From Bordetella genomosp. 13 (lineage in GTDB: Bacteria; Pseudomonadota; Gammaproteobacteria; Burkholderiales; Burkholderiaceae_B), in the NCBI RefSeq assembly GCF_007679965.1, contig NZ_VEHL01000010.1, positions 1 to 64,000 of the forward strand: 64,000 nucleotides of DNA. Reading direction: 5' to 3'. Shown here one piece after another: positions 41,934 through 51,145 of this stretch (its first letter is position 1; every line of letters starts with the position of its first letter). The translations under genes were made by a program, and so were the position numbers. Under the pieces are notes generated by a model that did no database searches, was not told the DNA's origin, and was given only the letters and a program-made list of their open reading frames with translations.

Positions 41934-42929
41934 ATGACACTGCAGCAGCTACGCGACTTCCTCGCGGTCATCGAGCACGGCGGCTTCCGCGCGGCGGCGC
42001 GCGCGCTCGACGTGTCGCAAGGCGGCCTGACCAAGAGCGTGGCGAGGCTGGAGGACGACAACGCCGCCATCCTGGTGCGGCGCGACGCCAAGGGCCTGCA
42101 GCTGACGCCCGAGGGCGAGGCGTTCGCGCCGCTGGCGCGCGCCGTGGTGCAAGAGGCGGACCGGGCCGCGGCCTGGCTGCTGCACACCAGCCGGCAGCAG
42201 CGGCCCACCGTCAGCGTGGGCGTGTCCATCGATCCCGCGCTGCGCCTGGCGCCCACCGTGTTCAGCGACTTCCGGCGCGGCAACCCCAAGGTGGCGCTGC
42301 ACATCACGCACTCCATCACCAGCGACCTGCTGATGCAGCTGCGCGACAACCGCATCGAACTGGCGCTGGTGCGCGTGCCGACCTCGGCCGACGCGATGTT
42401 TTCCGACGACCTGAAGGTCGAGCCCCTGTACGAAGCCGAACCCGTCATCCTGGCGCGCATGGGTCATCCCCTGAATGAAGCCGCCAGCGTGGCGGTCCTG
42501 AATACGTATGACTGGATCGTCGTGGGCGGCGCGCCGGAACAGAAGACCGGCGACGCCAGCCTGGTCGAGATCTTCGACCAGGCCCACGTGAACCGCCCGC
42601 GCGTCGCGGCGTATTCCTCGTCGCTGTTCGATGCCGTGTCGCTGCTGATGCATTCCGACTACCTGGCCCGCCTGCCCGCCGTGGTGCTGCAGCACCCGCT
42701 GGTGCGCGGCAAGCTCAAGGCGATCAGCATGGGCGAACGCGCGCGCCCCTACACCATCGCCCTGGTCCACAAGTCGGGCCGCAAGCCGAGCCGCGAGGCC
42801 CATCTGCTGTGCGCGATGATCACGTCGTTCGTGCGCGTCGACAGTGCGCGCACGGCGGCGGCCGGGACGGCGGCCAGCGCGGCGGCCAGCGCGGCGGCCA
42901 GCGCGGCGTCCGATCGCCTGGCTCCTTGA
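41934..42929 (+). CDS. LysR-family transcriptional regulator with Ala/Ser-rich C-terminal tail
   Basis: A 331-residue LTTR. HTH: LRDFLAVIEHGGFRAAARAL and SQGGLTKSVARLEDDNAAIL (about 6-47); the effector domain runs from SVGVSIDPALRL to about 300. The last 30 residues are TAAAGTAASAAASAAASAAS, coded by a 12-bp tandem repeat, beyond the usual end. The ATG at 41934 is the normal LTTR start. It is divergent from the Bug/2-oxo acid operon across 291 nt and probably regulates it. Confidence 0.9.
   Translation: MTLQQLRDFLAVIEHGGFRAAARALDVSQGGLTKSVARLEDDNAAILVRRDAKGLQLTPEGEAFAPLARAVVQEADRAAAWLLHTSRQQRPTVSVGVSIDPALRLAPTVFSDFRRGNPKVALHITHSITSDLLMQLRDNRIELALVRVPTSADAMFSDDLKVEPLYEAEPVILARMGHPLNEAASVAVLNTYDWIVVGGAPEQKTGDASLVEIFDQAHVNRPRVAAYSSSLFDAVSLLMHSDYLARLPAVVLQHPLVRGKLKAISMGERARPYTIALVHKSGRKPSREAHLLCAMITSFVRVDSARTAAAGTAASAAASAAASAASDRLAP
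42869..42904 (+). repeat. 12-bp tandem repeat at the 3' end of a LysR gene
   Basis: GGCGGCCAGCGC occurs three times in a row, with partial copies on both sides. It is in frame and codes for an Ala/Ala/Ser-Ala pattern in the regulator's tail. Unit number is likely to vary between strains by slippage. Confidence 0.8.
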
Positions 42930-42986
42930 CCGCTTGGCCAGCAGCCAAGGCGGCCTCGTCGAGCCCCTGGCGGGCGCCGCACCGGC

Positions 42987-43958
42987 CTAGCGCTGCATCG
43001 TGCCCACTTCCTTCACCACCCTGCCCCACTTGGCGGTCTCGCTGTCGATGTAGGTGCCGAACGCCGCGGTGTCCAGGTAGGCGGGCTCGACGGCCAGGGT
43101 GGCGAACTCGCCATCGACCTTGGGATCGGCCACGATGGCCTTCACGCGCTCGGCCACCTTGGCCACGATCTCGGGTGGCGTGCCGGCCGGCGCGAACAGG
43201 CCCAGCCAGCCGCTGGCCGAGTAGCCCGGATAGCCCGACTCGGCCACCGTGGGCACGTCCGGCGCGCCTTGCGCGCGCTTCGGGCTGGTCACCGCCAGGG
43301 CGTTGACCTTGCCTCCCTTGATGGCGCCGATGGCCGAGGTCAGGTCGACCACGCCCAGCGGAATCTGCCCGGCCATCACGTCGGTCAGCGCAGGCGCGCT
43401 GCCGCGGTACGGCACCGCCACCAGGTTGGCGCGGGACATCGACGCGAACAGCGCCCCGGCCAGGTGATGCGAGGTGAACTGGCCCGACGTGCCGTAGCTG
43501 ATGCCGCCGCCCTTGTCCGACGCAGGCACCACGTCGGCCAGCTTCTTCAGTCCGGACTTCTCGCCCGCCACGAACACCAGCGGGATGTCGACCACCTTGG
43601 CCACGGGCGCGAGCTGCTTGTCGGGGTTCAGCGGCGCGGCGTCGGGCAGGTGGCGGTTGACCGAGATGGCACCCGTGGCGCCTATGGCCAGCGTGTAGCC
43701 GTCGGGCGCGGCGTGCGCCAGCGCGATCAGGCCGGTGGTGCCTCCCGCGCCCGCGCGGTTCTCGACCACCACCGGCTTGCCGAAGGCCTGCGACAGCTCG
43801 CGGGCCACGACGCGCGCCACGCCGTCGGCCGAGGCGCCGGGCGCGAACGGCGCGATGAGGGTGATGGGCTTGTCGGGATAGTTCTGCGCGGCCGCGCCGC
43901 CGCCGATCGAGGCCAGCGCGATGCCGATGGCCAGTGCTGCGTAATGTCCGTGCTTCAT
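42987..43958 (-). CDS. Bug-family (TctC) tripartite tricarboxylate receptor
   Basis: A 323-residue receptor with a Sec signal (YAALAIGIALASIGGGAAAQ). Family signatures: PITLIAPFAPGASADGVARV, VVVENRAGAGGTTGL, AAPDGYTLAIGATGAIS and ISYGTSGQFTSHHLAGALF. It is the last gene of the leftward hpa unit, 111 nt after the FMN dehydrogenase gene. It could bind an aromatic hydroxy acid or a carboxylate of that pathway. GGAGA lies upstream of the ATG. Confidence 0.92.
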   Translation of the reverse strand: MKHGHYAALAIGIALASIGGGAAAQNYPDKPITLIAPFAPGASADGVARVVARELSQAFGKPVVVENRAGAGGTTGLIALAHAAPDGYTLAIGATGAISVNRHLPDAAPLNPDKQLAPVAKVVDIPLVFVAGEKSGLKKLADVVPASDKGGGISYGTSGQFTSHHLAGALFASMSRANLVAVPYRGSAPALTDVMAGQIPLGVVDLTSAIGAIKGGKVNALAVTSPKRAQGAPDVPTVAESGYPGYSASGWLGLFAPAGTPPEIVAKVAERVKAIVADPKVDGEFATLAVEPAYLDTAAFGTYIDSETAKWGRVVKEVGTMQR

Positions 43959-44069
43959 GGTCTAGTCTCCTGGTTCTCTTTATGGGACGCGCGGCACGAA
44001 GGCGATGCGCCGCGCGGCGGGGCTCGACGCGGGCGCATGTCCCGCGTCGTTGTCTCGATACGGCCGCGG

Positions 44070-45200
44070 TCAGTCCGCCTGGATCATCGATGCGTCCAGT
44101 TCGTCCACGCTGCGCGCGCCCAGCAGCGTCAAGGTCCGGCGCATCTCGTCCTCGATGATCTCCAGCACGTGCGCGGCGCCGCGCGGTCCGGCCGCCGACA
44201 TGCCGTACAGCGTGGCGCGGCCGAGCCAGACGCAGCGCGCGCCGGCGGCCAGCGCCTTGACGACGTCGCTGCCGCGCCGGAAGCCGCTGTCGGCCATCAC
44301 CGTCAGCTGCGCGCCTACCGCGCGTGCGATCGCGGGCAGCACCTGCATCGGCCCCGGCGCGCCATCCAGCTGCCGCCCGCCGTGGTTGGACACCACGATG
44401 CCGTCCACGCCGTGCTGCGCGGCAAGCTGGGCGTCCTGCACCGACTGGACGCCCTTGAGGACCAGCGGCCGGTCCCAGGCCTGGCGCAGCCACCGCACGT
44501 CATCCCAGCCGATCTGGCGCTTCAGGTGGGCCTCCATCACGAAGGGTTCGGTGCGCGAATACGGGAAATTGGCCAGGTGCGGCTGGCCATGGCGCAGCAT
44601 CTGCAGGCTCCAGGCCGGATGGCGCGCGAAGTCCAGCAGCTTCTGCGCATCCAGCCGCAGCGGCAGGCGCGAGCCGTGGCGGATGCTGGCTTCGCGCTTG
44701 CCGGCGCAGGGTGTGTCGACCGTCAGCACCAGCGCCTGGTAGCCGGCCTCGCGGGCGCGCCGCACCATGGCGGCCGTGGCATCGCGGTCGGCCAGCAGGT
44801 ACAGCTGGAACCAGCGCGCCGCCCCGGCCTGGCCCTGCCGCGCCACGTCCTCGATGGAGGTGGTGGACGCGGTGGACAGCACGAAGGGAATGCCGGCGCC
44901 GGCCGCGCCCTGCGCCAGGCCGCAGTCTGCCTGCGGCCAGAACAGCCCGGCGAACCCGGTGGGACCGACCGCCAGCGGCAGGCGCGCCGCGGCGCCGAAC
45001 AGCCGTGTCGACAGGTCGACCTCGCCCGGCGTGGCGCCGCGCAGCACGCGCGGCTGGAAGCGGATGTCCTGCAGCGTCCGGCGGTTCAGTTGGCACGTCA
45101 GGCCGTCCTCCGCGCCGGGCTCCAGGTAGTCGAACGCGATACGCGGCAGTCGGTGCCGGGCCGCCTGCCGGTAGTCCTCGACGTTGACGAATTTTTTCAT
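44070..45200 (-). CDS. FMN-dependent L-2-hydroxyacid dehydrogenase (LldD/MdlB-like)
   Basis: A 376-residue TIM-barrel FMN enzyme. The catalytic histidine H273 is in SNHGGRQLDG, the FMN lysine K249 in LVLKGVQ, and RWFQLYLLADRD and VLTVDTPCAGKRE follow the family. The membrane-binding loop of (S)-mandelate or lactate dehydrogenases falls near residues 176-215. It oxidises an L-2-hydroxy acid (lactate, mandelate, 4-hydroxymandelate) to the 2-oxo acid. It follows hpaI by 62 nt. A link with the 2-oxo acid operon at 35-41.6 kb is possible. Confidence 0.88.
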   Translation of the reverse strand: MKKFVNVEDYRQAARHRLPRIAFDYLEPGAEDGLTCQLNRRTLQDIRFQPRVLRGATPGEVDLSTRLFGAAARLPLAVGPTGFAGLFWPQADCGLAQGAAGAGIPFVLSTASTTSIEDVARQGQAGAARWFQLYLLADRDATAAMVRRAREAGYQALVLTVDTPCAGKREASIRHGSRLPLRLDAQKLLDFARHPAWSLQMLRHGQPHLANFPYSRTEPFVMEAHLKRQIGWDDVRWLRQAWDRPLVLKGVQSVQDAQLAAQHGVDGIVVSNHGGRQLDGAPGPMQVLPAIARAVGAQLTVMADSGFRRGSDVVKALAAGARCVWLGRATLYGMSAAGPRGAAHVLEIIEDEMRRTLTLLGARSVDELDASMIQAD

Positions 45201-45262
45201 GCGGGGTCGCCTTCACGTGCAGGGTTGGACATCGGGACGCGGCGATGCCGCCGCGCCCCGCT

Positions 45263-46075
45263 TCAATACACCGACGGCGACGCGGGGGACGGCGCACTGG
45301 CCGGCGCCGCGCCCTTGAAGCGCGCCGCCAGCTCGCGGGCCGACCGCACCAGCAGCGTCGTGTCCACGCCCACCGCCACGAACAGCGCGCCGGCCTCGAT
45401 GTAGCCGCGCGCAAGCGCCAGGTCCGCCGTGAGGATGCCGGGCGCGCGGCCGGCCGCGCGCACGCGCCGGATGCCGTCCAGGATGGCCTGCTGCACCTCC
45501 GGGTGCCCGGGCTGCCCCAGGTAGCCCAGCGAGGCGGACAGGTCGGCCGGCCCGAAGAACACGCCGTCCACGCCCGGCACCGCCGCGATCTCGTCCAGCG
45601 CGTCCAGCCCCGCGCGGGTCTCGACCTGCACCAGCACGCACATCTGCTCGTCGGCCTTGTGCAGATAGTCGGGGATCTGGTTCCAGCGCGAAGACCGCGC
45701 CAGCGCGCTGCCCACGCCGCGGATGCCCACGGGCGGATAGCGCGTGGCCGCCACCATCTGGGCGGCCTGCGCGGCGGACTCGACCACGGGCACCAGCAGC
45801 GTCTGCGCGCCGATGTCCAGGATCTGCTTGATCAGCGGCACGTCGCCGATGACGGGCCGCACCACGGCATGCACCGGATACGGCGCGACCGCCTGCAGCT
45901 GGGCCAGCAACTGGCGCACGTCGTTGGGCGCGTGTTCGCCGTCCAGCAGCAGCCAGTCGAACCCGGCCCCCGCCACGGCCTCGGCGGCATACGGATCGGC
46001 CAGGCCGACCCACAGGCCGATCTGCACCCTGCCCTGCCGGATGGCTTCCTTGAAGGTATTGCGAGCGATGTCCAT
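45263..46075 (-). CDS. hpaI: 4-hydroxy-2-oxoheptanedioate aldolase
   Basis: A 270-residue HpcH/HpaI class II aldolase. WVGLADPYAAEAVAGAGFDWLLLDGEHAPND (start of barrel), metal ligands in QVETRAGLDAL and the VDGVFFGPADLSASLG block, and GVGSALARSSRWN match HpaI closely. It cleaves 4-hydroxy-2-oxoheptanedioate to pyruvate and succinic semialdehyde, the last step of homoprotocatechuate degradation. It follows hpaH by 7 nt. Confidence 0.93.
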   Translation of the reverse strand: MDIARNTFKEAIRQGRVQIGLWVGLADPYAAEAVAGAGFDWLLLDGEHAPNDVRQLLAQLQAVAPYPVHAVVRPVIGDVPLIKQILDIGAQTLLVPVVESAAQAAQMVAATRYPPVGIRGVGSALARSSRWNQIPDYLHKADEQMCVLVQVETRAGLDALDEIAAVPGVDGVFFGPADLSASLGYLGQPGHPEVQQAILDGIRRVRAAGRAPGILTADLALARGYIEAGALFVAVGVDTTLLVRSARELAARFKGAAPASAPSPASPSVY

Positions 46076-46082
46076 GGCGGCC

Positions 46083-46898
46083 CTAGATGAAGCGGAAGTT
46101 CAGTTTGCCCAGCCGGCCGTAATCGGCCTCGAACACGTCGCCGCGACGCGCCGCGACCGGCCGCGTGAACGACCCCGCGAGCACGAGTTGTCCCGCCTGC
46201 AGGCTTTCGCCCCAGGGCGCCAGCTTGTTCGCCAGCCAGGCCACCCCGACCGCCGGATGCCCCTGCACGCCGGCGGCCAGGCCGGTTTCCTCCACCACGC
46301 CGTTCTGGCGCAGCACGGCGCCCGCCCACGGCAGGTCGATGGCGTCGGGGGCCACGCGCTCGCCGCCCACGATCACGCCGGCATTGGCCGCGTTGTCGCT
46401 GATGGTGTCGAACACCTTGCGCATGGTCTTGGTATGGCGGTCGAGCTGCTCGATGCGCGCATCGATGATCTCGATGGCGGGGGTCACGTACTCGGTGCAG
46501 TCCAGCACCTGCTCGACCGTGACGTCGGGCCCGGCCAGCGGGCGCTTGAGCACGAAGGCCAGCTCCACTTCCACGCGCGGCGCGATAAAGCGGTCGGTGG
46601 GCATGTCCAGCACGCGGCCGGGCTCGCAGGTGTAGAACATGCTGTCCAGCAGCGTGCCGTAGTCCGGCTCGTCGATCTGGCTGGACAGCTGCATCGCGCG
46701 CGAGGTCAGGCCGATCTTGTGGCCGATGACCTGGCGGCCTTCGGCAAGCTGCAGCGCCACCCAGGCGCGGCTGATGCGGTAGCCGTCTTCCAGCGTGATG
46801 TCGGGATGGCGGCGCGAAAAGTGCTCGATCTGCACGCGGCTTTTCTCGGACTGGTGCAGCTCCGCGGCCAGAGTCTGGATCAGGGTGTCGCTGAGCAT
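46083..46898 (-). CDS. hpaH: 2-oxo-hept-4-ene-1,7-dioate hydratase
   Basis: A 271-residue member of the hydratase/decarboxylase (MhpD/HpaH) family: GHKIGLTSRAMQ (about 59-70), PRVEVELAFVLKRPL with metal-binding glutamates (about 107-121), PAIEIIDARIE and FDTISDNAANAG. It hydrates the dienol product to 4-hydroxy-2-oxoheptanedioate. The start overlaps the hpaF stop by one base and it precedes hpaI, the usual hpa order. Confidence 0.94.
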   Translation of the reverse strand: MLSDTLIQTLAAELHQSEKSRVQIEHFSRRHPDITLEDGYRISRAWVALQLAEGRQVIGHKIGLTSRAMQLSSQIDEPDYGTLLDSMFYTCEPGRVLDMPTDRFIAPRVEVELAFVLKRPLAGPDVTVEQVLDCTEYVTPAIEIIDARIEQLDRHTKTMRKVFDTISDNAANAGVIVGGERVAPDAIDLPWAGAVLRQNGVVEETGLAAGVQGHPAVGVAWLANKLAPWGESLQAGQLVLAGSFTRPVAARRGDVFEADYGRLGKLNFRFI

Positions 46899-47332
46899 TA
46901 CTTCCCTCCTTGGAACAGCGCGTGCAGGTTGCCGAACCTGGCGTCGTACACCTGCGGCCCGACGTCGATCTGGAACGTCATGCCCACGCGGCGCTTCTGC
47001 AGCAGCGGCGCCAGCCCCGCCTTGGCGGCTGTGGTGATGGCGTCGCCCGCCGCCTCGATCGCGGCCTGGCTGCGGCCGGCGCCCATGCGCAGGTTGAGAT
47101 AGACGAAGCCGTAGTCGCCCGGCTCGCCCGCGGCGCGGCCCGCCGCGCCATTGTCGGCCACCGCGCCGTGCGGCGCGGGATAGGCGAACACGCGGATGCC
47201 GCCCGTCGGGAACACGGCCTTGCCGGACTCGTCGCGCGCGCCGCGCATCGCGTCGGCCAGGTCCTGGCAGACGGCGTCCATGTCCACGTCGCGGTCCAGG
47301 CCGCCCGAATAGAGAATCACCAGATGCGGCAT
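46898..47332 (-). CDS. hpaF: 5-carboxymethyl-2-hydroxymuconate delta-isomerase
   Basis: A 144-residue CHMI. The catalytic N-terminal proline (P2, exposed after Met removal) and the conserved FPTGGIRVFAYP, YGFVYLNLRMGAGRS and FQIDVGPQVYDARFGNLHALF blocks are visible. It is about 18 residues longer than the E. coli enzyme, the extra length lying in the region around residues 50-70 (HGAVADNGAAGRAAGEPG). It isomerises 5-carboxymethyl-2-hydroxymuconate between the dehydrogenase and the decarboxylase steps. It is packed between hpaD and hpaH. Confidence 0.9.
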   Translation of the reverse strand: MPHLVILYSGGLDRDVDMDAVCQDLADAMRGARDESGKAVFPTGGIRVFAYPAPHGAVADNGAAGRAAGEPGDYGFVYLNLRMGAGRSQAAIEAAGDAITTAAKAGLAPLLQKRRVGMTFQIDVGPQVYDARFGNLHALFQGGK

Positions 47333-47333
47333 G

Positions 47334-48197
47334 TCAGGCTCCCAATGGCGTGACGGGGAAGACGGCGTTGATCTGGCCGGTGCCCGAGCTGCCGAAGTAC
47401 GGCGTGACCACCTCGGCCGGCGCGGTGTAGTCGGTCCAGCCCAGCGCGCCCAGCAGCATGGCGGTGTCGTGCATGCCGCCCTCGCCCCAGCACTTTTCGT
47501 TGTAAAGGGGCAGCATCGGGCAGAAGGTCTTCCAGTCGCCGCGCTGCCACAGGTCCACCACGTGGCGGTCGACCTGCTCCAGGAAGGGATCCCACACCTT
47601 GTGCATGAACTGCGGCGCGGTGCCGTTCTCGGCGAAATGGTGGCTGAGCGAGCCGCTGGCCAGGATGGCGACCGTACCGTCGTAGCGTTCCTCGATGGCG
47701 CGGCGCACCGCCTGGCCGAAGCGCACGCTGGCCGGCAGGTCGTGCCACATGCACCAGCCCGACACGCTGACCACCTTGAAATGCCGGTCTTCGTTCATGT
47801 AGCGCATGGGCACCAGCGTGCCGTACTCCAGCTCCAGCGTGGTGTCGCTGTGGGCGCGCGTGGCCACGCCCATCTCGTTGGCCACGTCGGCGATCAGGTG
47901 TCCCAGTTCCGGATTGCCCGGATACTCGTACGGCAGGTTCTTGATGAAGTGCGGCAACTCGTTGCTGGTGTAGCAGCCGCTGAAGCCCGGACCGCAATTG
48001 ATGTGGTATTCGCTGTTCACCAGCCAGTGCACGTCGAACACCACGATGGTGTCCACGCCGAGCTCGCGGCAGCGCCGCCCGATCTCGCGATGGCCGTCGA
48101 TGGCCGCCTGGCGGCAGCCCTTGTTGGGGCCGTCCAGTTCGCTCAGATACATGGACGGCACGTGGGTGATCTTCGCGGCGAGCGCCAGTTTGCCCAT
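47334..48197 (-). CDS. hpaD: 3,4-dihydroxyphenylacetate 2,3-dioxygenase
   Basis: A 287-residue type III (LigB superfamily) extradiol dioxygenase. KITHVPSMYLSELDGPNKGC, VVFDVHWLVNSEYHIN and ILASGSLSHHFAENG carry the histidine ligands and acid/base histidine. It meta-cleaves homoprotocatechuate to 5-carboxymethyl-2-hydroxymuconic semialdehyde. The gene is 2 nt after hpaE. A homoprotocatechuate-specific role is supported by the complete set of hpa partners. Confidence 0.93.
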   Translation of the reverse strand: MGKLALAAKITHVPSMYLSELDGPNKGCRQAAIDGHREIGRRCRELGVDTIVVFDVHWLVNSEYHINCGPGFSGCYTSNELPHFIKNLPYEYPGNPELGHLIADVANEMGVATRAHSDTTLELEYGTLVPMRYMNEDRHFKVVSVSGWCMWHDLPASVRFGQAVRRAIEERYDGTVAILASGSLSHHFAENGTAPQFMHKVWDPFLEQVDRHVVDLWQRGDWKTFCPMLPLYNEKCWGEGGMHDTAMLLGALGWTDYTAPAEVVTPYFGSSGTGQINAVFPVTPLGA

Positions 48198-48199
48198 GG

Positions 48200-49669
48200 T
48201 CAGACTCCCCAGTGCGGAATGTGATGGCCGCCCAGCGACACGGCCACGTTCTTGGGCTCGCAGAACACCTCATAGCTCCAGGTGCCGCCTTCGCGGCCCG
48301 TGCCCGAGGCCTTGGTGCCGCCGAAGGGCTGGCGCAGGTCGCGCACGTTCTGGCTGTTGACGAAGCACATGCCGGCCTCGACGGCGGCGGCCACGCGGTG
48401 CGCGCGGCCGAGGTTCTCGGTCCACACATAGCTGGACAGGCCGTACTGGATATCGTTGGACAGCTCGATGGCGTGGGCCTCGTCGCGGAACGGGATGAGG
48501 CAGGCCACCGGTCCGAATATTTCGTCCTGGGCGATCTTCATGCGGTTGTCCACGTCGGCGAACACCGTGGGCCAGACGAAGTTGCCGTTGCGTACGCGCT
48601 CCGGCAGCTCCGGCGCATAGGACGGACGGTCCAGCCCGCCGCACAGCAGCGTGGCGCCCTCCTTCGGGCCCAGCTCGATGTAGCCGCGCACCTTGGCCAG
48701 GTGGGCCTTGCTGATCAGCGGGCCCACGATGGTCTTCTCGTCCAGCGGATCGCCCACCGGGATGCGGCGGGCGCGCGCCGTGAATTTCTCGACGAAGTCG
48801 GCGTAGACGCTCTGCTGCACCAGGATGCGGCTGCCCGCCGTGCAGCGCTGGCCGTTGTTCGAGAAGATCATGAAGATGGCGGCGTCCAGCGCGCGGTCCA
48901 TGTCGGCGTCGTCGAAGATCACGAAGGGGCTCTTGCCGCCCAGCTCCATGCTGAACTTCTTCAGGCCAGCGGCCTGCACGATGCGGTTGCCCGTGGCGGT
49001 GGAGCCGGTGAACGACACCGCGCGCACGTCGGGATGGGCCACCAGCGGCTCGCCCGCGTCGCGGCCATAGCCGTGCACGAGGTTGAGCACGCCGGGCGGG
49101 ATGCCCGCTTCCAGCGCCAGCTCGCCCAGGCGGGCCGCGGTCAGGGGCGACAGTTCGCTCATCTTCAGCACCGCCGTATTGCCGAAGGCCAGGCACGGCG
49201 CGGTCTTCCAGGTGGCCGTCATGAACGGCACGTTCCAGGGGCTGATCAGCGCGCACACGCCCACCGGGTGGAACAGCGTGTAGTTCAGATGGGTGGGCGT
49301 GGGATAGGTGTGGCCGTCCACCCGCGTGCACATCTCGGCGAAATAGCTGAAGTTGTCCGCCGCGCGCGGCACCAGCTGCTTGCCGGTCTGCGCGATGGTC
49401 TGGCCGCAGTCGTTGGTCTCGGTGCGCGACAGCTCGGGCACATTGGCGGTGATCAGCTCGCCCAGCCTGCGCACCAGGCGGGCGCGCTCGGTGGCCGGCG
49501 TGGCGGCCCATTTCGGAAACGCCGCGCGGGCCGCGGCCACCGCCGCGTGCACTTCGGCTTGGCCGCCGGCCGCCACTTCCGCCAGCACTTCCTGCGTGGC
49601 GGGGTTGATGGTCTCGAAGTACTGCTGGCTTTCGACGGCCTGGCCGTCGATCAGGTGTTGAATACGCAT
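48200..49669 (-). CDS. hpaE: 5-carboxymethyl-2-hydroxymuconic semialdehyde dehydrogenase
   Basis: A 489-residue ALDH with N146 (SPWNVPFM), E242 (MELGGKS) and C276 (NNGQRCTAGSR). The cap region (NDCGQTIAQTGKQLVPRAAD, YFAEMC) is typical of the HpaE branch. It oxidises the ring-cleavage semialdehyde with NAD. It sits between hpaG2 and hpaD with gaps of 10 and 2 nt. The position makes the assignment safer than ALDH sequence alone. Confidence 0.93.
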   Translation of the reverse strand: MRIQHLIDGQAVESQQYFETINPATQEVLAEVAAGGQAEVHAAVAAARAAFPKWAATPATERARLVRRLGELITANVPELSRTETNDCGQTIAQTGKQLVPRAADNFSYFAEMCTRVDGHTYPTPTHLNYTLFHPVGVCALISPWNVPFMTATWKTAPCLAFGNTAVLKMSELSPLTAARLGELALEAGIPPGVLNLVHGYGRDAGEPLVAHPDVRAVSFTGSTATGNRIVQAAGLKKFSMELGGKSPFVIFDDADMDRALDAAIFMIFSNNGQRCTAGSRILVQQSVYADFVEKFTARARRIPVGDPLDEKTIVGPLISKAHLAKVRGYIELGPKEGATLLCGGLDRPSYAPELPERVRNGNFVWPTVFADVDNRMKIAQDEIFGPVACLIPFRDEAHAIELSNDIQYGLSSYVWTENLGRAHRVAAAVEAGMCFVNSQNVRDLRQPFGGTKASGTGREGGTWSYEVFCEPKNVAVSLGGHHIPHWGV

Positions 49670-49679
49670 GGATCTTTCC

Positions 49680-50447
49680 TTATCGTCCGAATACCGCGTC
49701 GCCGACGATGGTGTTGGCCAGGGCGCCGATGCCCTCGATCTCGCACACCACGTGGTCGCCCTCGTTCACGTTCACCACGCCATCGGGCGTGCCGGTCAGG
49801 ATCACGTCGCCGGGCGCCAGCGTCATGAAGCCGCTCAGGTACTCGATCAGCGCGGGAATGTCGTTGACCATGTCGGCGGTGGAACCCTGCTGCGTGACCT
49901 CGCCGTTGACGCGCGTGCGCAGCGCCAGCGCGTGCGGATCGGGCACGTCGGCGGCGTCCACGAACCACGGGCCCAGCACCGTGCAGGTGTCGCGGTTCTT
50001 CACGCGCAGGTTGGGCCGGTACCAGTTCTCCAGGTAGTCGCGGATGGCGTAGTCGTTGGCCACGGTGTAGCCGGCGACGTGGGCCATGGCGTCGGCCGCC
50101 TTCACGTTTCTGGCGGGCTTGCCGATCACCACGGCCAGCTCGCACTCGTAGTGCATGAAGGTGGCGTCGGCCGGCCGGCGCGTCTGGGCGCGGTGGCCCA
50201 CGATGGCGCCGGGGCCCTTGAAGAAGACCAGCGGCTCGTCTTTGGTGGTCACCGTCAGTTCCTTCGACAGCTCCTTGACGTGGTCGGCGTAGTTCAGGCC
50301 CAGCACGATGACCGTGCCCACGTCGAACGGCGCGAGCCAGACCACGGCGTCCTCGGCCACCACCCGGCCGTCGGCCAGCTTCAGGCCCTGCTCGTGCGGC
50401 GTGGCCGTGTGGATGGCGCCGCCATAGGCAACACGTGCGGTTCTCAT
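49680..50447 (-). CDS. hpaG2: Homoprotocatechuate isomerase/decarboxylase, C-terminal-type subunit
   Basis: A 255-residue fumarylacetoacetase-fold protein matching the C-terminal half of E. coli HpaG/HpcE: LGLNYADHVKEL, MHYECELAVVIGKPARNV with metal-binding glutamates (E102/E104 region), VANDYAIRDYLENWYRPN and LTGTPDGV. With HpaG1 it decarboxylates and isomerises the 5-oxopent-3-ene-1,2,5-tricarboxylate intermediate. E. coli has both halves in one chain; here two genes overlap by 4 nt. Confidence 0.93.
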   Translation of the reverse strand: MRTARVAYGGAIHTATPHEQGLKLADGRVVAEDAVVWLAPFDVGTVIVLGLNYADHVKELSKELTVTTKDEPLVFFKGPGAIVGHRAQTRRPADATFMHYECELAVVIGKPARNVKAADAMAHVAGYTVANDYAIRDYLENWYRPNLRVKNRDTCTVLGPWFVDAADVPDPHALALRTRVNGEVTQQGSTADMVNDIPALIEYLSGFMTLAPGDVILTGTPDGVVNVNEGDHVVCEIEGIGALANTIVGDAVFGR

Positions 50448-51103
50448 CGGACTTGTCCCTCCAGTCGTCCCAGTGCGCCGGCCTGCAGCGCGAAATGCTG
50501 GCCCGCGCGGATCCGCGGACCGTCGATGCGCGCGCCCAGCAGCAGCACGTCGCCCGCCGACAGCGTCATGAAATCGGTCACGTCGGCCAGCAGCGTGGCG
50601 GCGGGCCGCACCAGGCCGGCCATCGAGACCGCCTGCACGGGCGCGCCGTCGATGGACACCTCGATCTCGATGCCCTCGGGATCGGCCGCCGCAGCGATGC
50701 GCTCGCCCAGGAAGCAGGACCCGTCGCGCGCGACGAAGCGCGCGGAGGGGCGGTAATAGGTGTCGTGCGGCACGGTCAGGTCGGCCACCAGCAGCAGGCC
50801 GGCGACGTGGTCGAGCGCGTTGCCCGCCGACAGGCGGCAGGCGGTGCGCCCCATGACCAGGCCCACCGTGGCGCCGACGCGCAGGCTGTCCGCGTCGGCG
50901 GGCAGCGCCACGTCCTGCCCATGGCCGGACAGCGTGTTGCGCGGCTTCATGTACAGGATCGGACCCTTGGGCGGCGCCTTGTGGGGCGGCTCGTGCGCGG
51001 CGTCGCCGATCTGCTCCAGCGCGGAAGGCTGGTTCAGCAAGGCGCCGTAGACCACGCCGGACAACCGGTATGGCGCTTCGTCATAGAACAGGAATCGCGG
51101 CAT
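50444..51103 (-). CDS. hpaG1: Homoprotocatechuate isomerase/decarboxylase, N-terminal-type subunit
   Basis: A 219-residue partner of HpaG2, also of the FAA-hydrolase fold: LYMKPRNTLSGHGQDVALP, VGATVGLVMGRTACRLSAGN and FMTLSAGDVLLLGARID. Homologous to the N-terminal half of E. coli HpaG. It opens the hpa block, 42 nt after a Bug gene. The stop/start overlap (ATGA) with hpaG2 suggests equimolar synthesis. Confidence 0.92.
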   Translation of the reverse strand: MPRFLFYDEAPYRLSGVVYGALLNQPSALEQIGDAAHEPPHKAPPKGPILYMKPRNTLSGHGQDVALPADADSLRVGATVGLVMGRTACRLSAGNALDHVAGLLLVADLTVPHDTYYRPSARFVARDGSCFLGERIAAAADPEGIEIEVSIDGAPVQAVSMAGLVRPAATLLADVTDFMTLSAGDVLLLGARIDGPRIRAGQHFALQAGALGRLEGQVR

Positions 51104-51145
51104 CGATGGCTCCGTGATCGGGTTGAGAAAACCAGGCGCGGCGGC

